From an uncultured Oscillospiraceae bacterium (GTDB lineage: Bacteria; Bacillota; Clostridia; Oscillospirales; Oscillospiraceae), in NCBI GenBank assembly GCA_947626585.1, contig CANQSU010000004.1, positions 1-38,002 on the forward strand: a DNA stretch of 38,002 bases, in the 5' to 3' direction. The notes beneath the pieces were generated by a model, which saw only the letters and a list, made by a program, of their open reading frames with translations, made no database searches and had not been told where the DNA came from. Shown here one piece after another: positions 34,230 to 38,002 of this stretch. A program made the position numbers and the translations under genes. Numbering within the stretch: position 1 is the stretch's first letter; the number at the start of each line of letters is the position of its first letter.

Positions 34230-34530
34230 CCGGCTGAAGCGGGGCTACCGGCTCTACTGCGTAGCCGTCATCGTGTTCGCCATGACAGTCTGCTGCTCCG
34301 TCACCGCGCTGGCGGACGGCGACCCCATCACCGTGGTGAACAATCTGTCCACTTTCATCTTCGGCCTGATCCGGGCCGTGGGCCTCATTCTGCTGGGCTG
34401 GGGCATCGTCCAGGTGGGCCTCTCCCTCCAGTCCCACGACCCCAGCCAGCGGAGCAACGGCTTTCTCACTCTCGCCGGCGGTATAATTATCACCTTTTCT
34501 AAAGAGATTCTCGATCTCATCACCGGCTGA
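34186..34530 (+). CDS. Maff2-family small membrane protein (VirB2-like)
   Basis: 114 residues with two membrane spans (CVAVIVFAMTVCCSVTALA and about residues 58-75, FGLIRAVGLILLGWGIVQVG), matching the Maff2 family of clostridial ICEs. By size, topology and place between the coupling protein and the VirB6-like gene it is thought to act as the small channel/pilin-like component. The ATG has AGGAGG 8 bases upstream although it lies inside the T4CP gene. A very stable hairpin follows the stop. Confidence 0.86.
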   Translation: MKEPKNTLNTPTLADRLKRGYRLYCVAVIVFAMTVCCSVTALADGDPITVVNNLSTFIFGLIRAVGLILLGWGIVQVGLSLQSHDPSQRSNGFLTLAGGIIITFSKEILDLITG

Positions 34531-34544
34531 CACATTCCCAAACG

Positions 34545-34569
34545 GCGGCGGGGCGCTATGCCCCGCCGC
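34545..34569 (+). other. Stable hairpin between maff2 and virB6-like gene
   Basis: GCGGCGGGGC and GCCCCGCCGC are perfect 10-bp arms around GCTAT. No T run follows, so it is more likely to protect or partly terminate the message than to end it fully. Confidence 0.6.
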
Positions 34570-34592
34570 TGTGCGAAAGGAGGGCTTGAAAC

Positions 34593-35429
34593 GTGTCTGA
34601 CAACTGGGTCGTTCAAAACCTTGAACGCGCCCTGAACACCTGGAATGAAAAGCTGGCGGAGATCTGGCAGCTCGTCACACAGTCCCCGGAGACTTTCAAG
34701 GGCGGCACCATCTGGAATGTGATCGTCACCATCAACGGTGCGCTGCAGGCCGTGGGCCTTGCTCTGCTGGTGCTGTTTTTCGTGGTGGGCGTGATGAAAA
34801 CCTGCGGCAGCTTCGCGGAGGTGAAAAAGCCCGAACACGCCGTAAAGCTGTTCGTGCGCTTCGCCATCGCCAAAGGCGTCATCACCTACGGACTGGAGCT
34901 GATGTCGGCGCTGTTTCGCATCATCCAGGGCGTCGTGTCCACCATTATGAACACTGCCGGCTTTGGCACGGTGCAGCAAACCGTATTGCCGCAGGAGATC
35001 GTCACCGCCGTGGAGGACTGCGGCTTTTTTGAGAGCATCCCCCTCTGGGCGGTCACGCTCATAGGCGGCCTGTTCGTCACGGTGCTGTCCTTCGTGATGA
35101 TCCTCAGCGTATACGGGCGATTCTTCCGTCTGTACCTCTACACCGCCATCGCGCCGGTGCCCCTGTCGTCCTTCGCCGGGGAGCCGTCCCAGCAGGTGGG
35201 CAAGAGCTTCATCAAGTCATACGCCGCCGTCTGTCTGGAGGGCGCGATCATCGTCCTCGCCTGCATCATCTTCTCCCTGTTCACATCGTCTCCGCCCGTG
35301 GTGGACCCGGACGCGGCGGCGGTCACAATGGTATGGAGCTATGTGGGCGAGCTTGTCTTTAATATGCTCATCCTCGTGGGCGCGGTCAAAATGGCCGACC
35401 GTGTGGTCCGCGAGATGATGGGCCTGTGA
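34593..35429 (+). CDS. VirB6/TrbL-like channel membrane protein
   Basis: A 278-residue protein with about six membrane spans, such as ALQAVGLALLVLFFVVGVM, IPLWAVTLIGGLFVTVLSFV and GAIIVLACIIFSLF. The GTG start at 34593 has AAAGGAGG 9 bases upstream. The central LYTAIAPVPLSSFAGE loop is typical of the conserved VirB6-like family in Tn1549-like ICEs. It would form the membrane channel through which DNA passes. It is the longest polytopic protein in the window. Confidence 0.86.
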   Translation: MSDNWVVQNLERALNTWNEKLAEIWQLVTQSPETFKGGTIWNVIVTINGALQAVGLALLVLFFVVGVMKTCGSFAEVKKPEHAVKLFVRFAIAKGVITYGLELMSALFRIIQGVVSTIMNTAGFGTVQQTVLPQEIVTAVEDCGFFESIPLWAVTLIGGLFVTVLSFVMILSVYGRFFRLYLYTAIAPVPLSSFAGEPSQQVGKSFIKSYAAVCLEGAIIVLACIIFSLFTSSPPVVDPDAAAVTMVWSYVGELVFNMLILVGAVKMADRVVREMMGL

Positions 35430-35445
35430 GAAAGGAAGATTATTT

Positions 35446-36030
35446 ATGAGTTATAACCACGCAATCAGCAGCGACGATCCGCAGGCTGTTGAGAAATTGA
35501 CCGAAAAGCTGGAAGCCTGCCAGAAGCGGCAGGAATATATGAAAGCCGTTAATACCTTTTACCGCAAAAACGGTACGGTCCATGGATGCCCCGGCATATC
35601 TGAGGAAACAGCTGAAAAACTGGACGAGGCCGTTCGCAGGGGCTATTCCTGGGAAACCGCGCCGTTTCCGTCCTACGAGCTTTCCAACAACAACGCGGAG
35701 ATCCGCCGCTTGAAGCAGCGGATCGGGCAGCTTTCCTGCGAACAGGAAGTGGGCTTCGCCGGCTGGGAGTTCGACGGCGGCAGCGCCGTGGCCAACACGG
35801 ACAAATGCCGCCTCCAGCTATTCTTTGATGAGAAGCCGGACGAGGGTAAGCGCACCACGCTCAAACGCAACGGCTTTCGCTGGACCCCCACCGAAGGCGC
35901 ATGGCAGCGTCTTCTCAACGAAAACACCATCTATGCCTGTGACCACATTGACTTCATCCGGCCCACGGACGGCAGGCGTCCCACCCAGCTACAGCCCAAA
36001 GCGCCCCGCAGCGCGGAATTGGAGCGGTGA
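35446..36030 (+). CDS. Conserved transfer-region protein, unknown function
   Basis: A 194-residue soluble protein. The N-terminal half is helical (AVEKLTEKLEACQKRQEYMKA, NNNAEIRRLKQRIGQL) and could form a coiled coil. The C-terminal half has a compact alpha/beta segment (VGFAGWEFDGG, LQLFFDEKPDEGKRTTLKRN, FRWTPTEGAWQR). It is common next to VirB6-like genes in these elements as far as I recall but has no known function. It follows the VirB6-like gene by 16 bases and a GAAAGGAAG site. Confidence 0.7.
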   Translation: MSYNHAISSDDPQAVEKLTEKLEACQKRQEYMKAVNTFYRKNGTVHGCPGISEETAEKLDEAVRRGYSWETAPFPSYELSNNNAEIRRLKQRIGQLSCEQEVGFAGWEFDGGSAVANTDKCRLQLFFDEKPDEGKRTTLKRNGFRWTPTEGAWQRLLNENTIYACDHIDFIRPTDGRRPTQLQPKAPRSAELER

Positions 36031-36033
36031 ATC

Positions 36034-36219
36034 ATGGGAGAGTACACCAAAATATATGACCGCTTCAAGGGCTACACCGTAACGGACTGCGACTGTATTT
36101 TCTGCCTGCACTACGACACCAAGAAAAAACGCTGTCCTCTGCCCCGGTGCTGCTGTGAGGAGGAGCGCGCCCAGGCCATCTGCCGGGAGCAGCTGCAAAA
36201 GGCGGGGATCGCCCTATGA
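36034..36219 (+). CDS. Small cysteine-rich protein, probable zinc binder
   Basis: 61 residues with eight cysteines in CDCIFC, RCPLPRCCC and a final ICRE. The dense spacing indicates a metal-binding knuckle. It starts three bases after the preceding stop and overlaps the next gene by four bases (ATGA), so it is part of the transfer operon. Function unknown; a regulatory or DNA-binding role is possible. Confidence 0.7.
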   Translation: MGEYTKIYDRFKGYTVTDCDCIFCLHYDTKKKRCPLPRCCCEEERAQAICREQLQKAGIAL

Positions 36220-36716
36220 GAAAAACCAGGCGGGCCATCGTCCGCAAGTCCAACGAGGTGTGGCGCGGCTGCCACTTTTATAAGCAGGCCATGATCTTCA
36301 CCGGACTTCTTTCCAGCGAGCAGGTCAGCTTCATCCTCCGGCACAGCCGCGCCGCGCCCCCGGACGACATCATCGCCTATACGGACTATGAATCCGTGGC
36401 CGTGCGCCTCAAGCCCTACGCCGAGAACGCCGCCGAGGACGCTTTCTTTGACTTCTCCTTCAGCTACGGCGAAAACCTGTTCGGTAATTTGGAGCAGGGC
36501 TATGAGATCGTGTATATGTCCTATGCCTGCCACTGCGCCGTGTGGGACTATATCTCCCTGCACCGCCGGAATCATTTTGAGCATCTGGACGGCGTTATCC
36601 TCTATCTGAACTACTGCCGGAAACACCATATCACCGTCAACCGGCTTTTCAGAAAGTGCCGGTATCGCGGCGAGGACCTGCTGCATCTGCGAAAGGAGCG
36701 CAAGCCGTGGAGGTAA
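36216..36716 (+). CDS. Conserved transfer-region protein, unknown function
   Basis: A 166-residue protein with a basic N-terminus (MRKTRRAIVRKSNEVWRG), an aromatic-rich core (AFFDFSFSYGENLFGNLEQGYEIVYMSYACHCAVWDYI) and a basic end (RKCRYRGEDLLHLRKERKPWR). There is no clear membrane span and no motif I recognise. It overlaps the Cys-rich gene by 4 bases and PrgI by 10, so it is expressed with the channel genes. Confidence 0.68.
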   Translation: MRKTRRAIVRKSNEVWRGCHFYKQAMIFTGLLSSEQVSFILRHSRAAPPDDIIAYTDYESVAVRLKPYAENAAEDAFFDFSFSYGENLFGNLEQGYEIVYMSYACHCAVWDYISLHRRNHFEHLDGVILYLNYCRKHHITVNRLFRKCRYRGEDLLHLRKERKPWR

Positions 36717-37168
36717 AGATCAACCGCGAGATACGCAATTATACGGAATCCATGTTCTTCGGACTGTCCATGCGGCAGTGTGTTTTTTCTTTTCTGGCCA
36801 TCGCCGTGGCCGTGGCTCTCTACTTTCTGCTGAGGCCCTATCTGGGAACGGAAACGGTCTCCTGGGTCTGTATTCTGGGGGCGGCCCCTTTTGCCGCGCT
36901 GGGCTTCATCAGCTACCACGGCATGACCGCTGAACAGTTCGTCATCACATGGCTCCGCTCTGAACTCATGGAACCGCGCCAGCTCACCGCTGACACAGTG
37001 AATAACATCTACTATGAGGCCACGAAAGACACCATCGCGGCCTTGGAAAAGGAGGGATACAGGCGGAATGGGCAAAACCGTCAAAAACACAGCAAAGCAA
37101 GACCGCGTGAAGTACACCGTACCCCGCAAAGTCCAAGACACCATTCCCATACGAAGGATCTGGAATGA
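36707..37168 (+). CDS. PrgI-family membrane protein (VirB3-like)
   Basis: A 153-residue protein from the GTG at 36707, where AAAGGAG is 8 bases upstream; the track start at 36656 is a shadow extension. It begins MEVKINREIRNYTESMFFGL and has two membrane spans (FLAIAVAVALYFLLRPYL and VCILGAAPFAALGFI). PrgI proteins are small inner-membrane parts of Gram-positive type IV secretion systems that pair with VirB4. The last 30 or so residues, rich in Arg, Lys and His, overlap the virB4 start by 101 bases. Confidence 0.86.
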   Translation: MEVKINREIRNYTESMFFGLSMRQCVFSFLAIAVAVALYFLLRPYLGTETVSWVCILGAAPFAALGFISYHGMTAEQFVITWLRSELMEPRQLTADTVNNIYYEATKDTIAALEKEGYRRNGQNRQKHSKARPREVHRTPQSPRHHSHTKDLE

Positions 37169-38002
37169 CGGTATCTTTCAGGTCGGCGGCAAATTCTCCA
37201 AGACCTTCCGGTTCAGCGACATCAACTACCTTGTGGCCAGCCGGGAGGATAAGGAGGCCATGTTCCTGGACTATTCCGAGATCTTGAACAGTCTGGACGC
37301 CGGGGCCACCACAAAAATCACCATCAACAACCACCGCCTCAACCGGGTGGACTTTGAACGCTCCATCCTCATGCCCAAACGCGGCGACTCCAGGGACGTG
37401 TATCGCAGGGAATATAACCGGATGCTGGTGGACAAGGCCACCGGCGCGAACAGCATCGTCCAGGAAAAGTATATCACCGTCAGCGCCGCCAAAAAGGATG
37501 TGGAGGAGGCGCGATCCTATTTCTCCCGCATCGGCGCGGACCTCGCTTCCCACTTCTCCGCCCTCGGTTCCAGACTCACCGAACTGGACGCCCATGAGCG
37601 GCTGCGCGTCCTCCACGACTTCTACCGGGTGGGCGAGGAAACAGACTTCCGCTTTGATGTGCATGATATGGCAAAAAAGGGCCACGATTTTCGGGACTAT
37701 ATCTGCCCGGACAGCATGGAGAAGTCCAGCGACCATCTGGTGCTGGGAAAGCAGTATTGCCGGGTACTGTATCTCAAGGACTTCGCCAGCTATATCAAGG
37801 ACACCCTTGTGACGGAGCTGACCGACCTCAACCGCACGATGATGCTGTCCATCGATGTGATCCCCGTGCCCACGGAGGAGGCCGTGCGGGAGGTGGAGAA
37901 CCGGCTGCTGGGCGTGGAGACCAATATCACCAACTGGCAGCGCCGCCAGAACAACAACAATAACTTCTCCGCCGTCATCCCCTACGACATGGAGCTGCAG
38001 CG
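37068..38002 (+). CDS. VirB4-type conjugation ATPase, N-terminal part (cut by window end)
   Basis: An open frame absent from the ORF track because it has no stop in the window. The ATG at 37068 begins MGKTVKNTAKQDRVKYTVPR and about 311 codons follow to the edge. Segments IRRIWNDGIFQVGGKFSKTF, FRFSDINYLVASREDKEAM and IPVPTEEAVREVENRLLGVE are typical of the VirB4/TrsE N-terminal domain in this ICE family. The Walker motifs would lie beyond the window. AAGGAGG is 13 bases before the ATG. VirB4 powers channel assembly and transfer. Confidence 0.9.
   Translation, partial: MGKTVKNTAKQDRVKYTVPRKVQDTIPIRRIWNDGIFQVGGKFSKTFRFSDINYLVASREDKEAMFLDYSEILNSLDAGATTKITINNHRLNRVDFERSILMPKRGDSRDVYRREYNRMLVDKATGANSIVQEKYITVSAAKKDVEEARSYFSRIGADLASHFSALGSRLTELDAHERLRVLHDFYRVGEETDFRFDVHDMAKKGHDFRDYICPDSMEKSSDHLVLGKQYCRVLYLKDFASYIKDTLVTELTDLNRTMMLSIDVIPVPTEEAVREVENRLLGVETNITNWQRRQNNNNNFSAVIPYDMELQ

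Overview
The window looks like about 38 kb of an integrative and conjugative element (ICE, Tn1549/CTn type) from a GC-rich gut Clostridia bacterium, probably Oscillospiraceae-like. That assignment is an inference from protein families: SpaA-type pilins with LPQTG signals, Maff2, PrgI, PcfB/DUF3801, DUF3848, TnpV, LPD domains and strong AGGAGG ribosome binding sites. No integrase, att site, rRNA, tRNA or CRISPR array is visible. Both ends of the window lie inside genes, so the element is incomplete here.

Layout. 1-489: tail of an upstream gene, a terminator and a leader. 490-7404: a complete sortase-assembled pilus island, made of a thioester-domain tip adhesin with tandem CnaB repeats, a backbone pilin with a WxxxVxVYPKN motif, and two class C-like sortases. 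7413-7523: three hairpins that insulate this operon. 7527-8829: an AT-richer two-gene minus-strand cargo operon (secreted protein plus lipoprotein). 9299-23833: ParA, ParB and a tightly coupled set of accessory genes, ending in a 3084-residue methylase-like/helicase protein. A complete tnpV-like gene lies in another frame inside that giant gene. 23910-25199: an MNT/HEPN toxin-antitoxin-like pair on the minus strand and an orphan nucleotidyltransferase on the plus strand. 25225-28695: metallophosphoesterase, SleB-like cell wall hydrolase, DUF3848, a TOPRIM protein and small proteins. 28704-28747: a probable oriT. 28780-38002: the transfer operon, with MobC, MOBP relaxase, PcfB, ArdC-like protein, VirD4-type coupling protein, Maff2, VirB6-like channel protein, small conserved genes, PrgI and the N-terminal part of VirB4.

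How the genes would work together: MobC and the relaxase process oriT. PcfB and the VirD4-like ATPase deliver the DNA to a channel built from Maff2, VirB6-like, PrgI and VirB4 proteins. The SleB-like hydrolase probably opens the wall. The giant helicase, ArdC-like protein, TOPRIM protein and ParAB would help establish and maintain the element, and the MNT/HEPN pair may stabilise it. The pilus island is cargo that could give the host, or donor-recipient pairs, a covalent adhesion ability. The main points for follow-up are the nested tnpV gene, the mobile thioester-adhesin pilus, the oriT candidate, the AT-rich secreted-protein cassette, and the unusual motifs in the giant protein and the HEPN protein.
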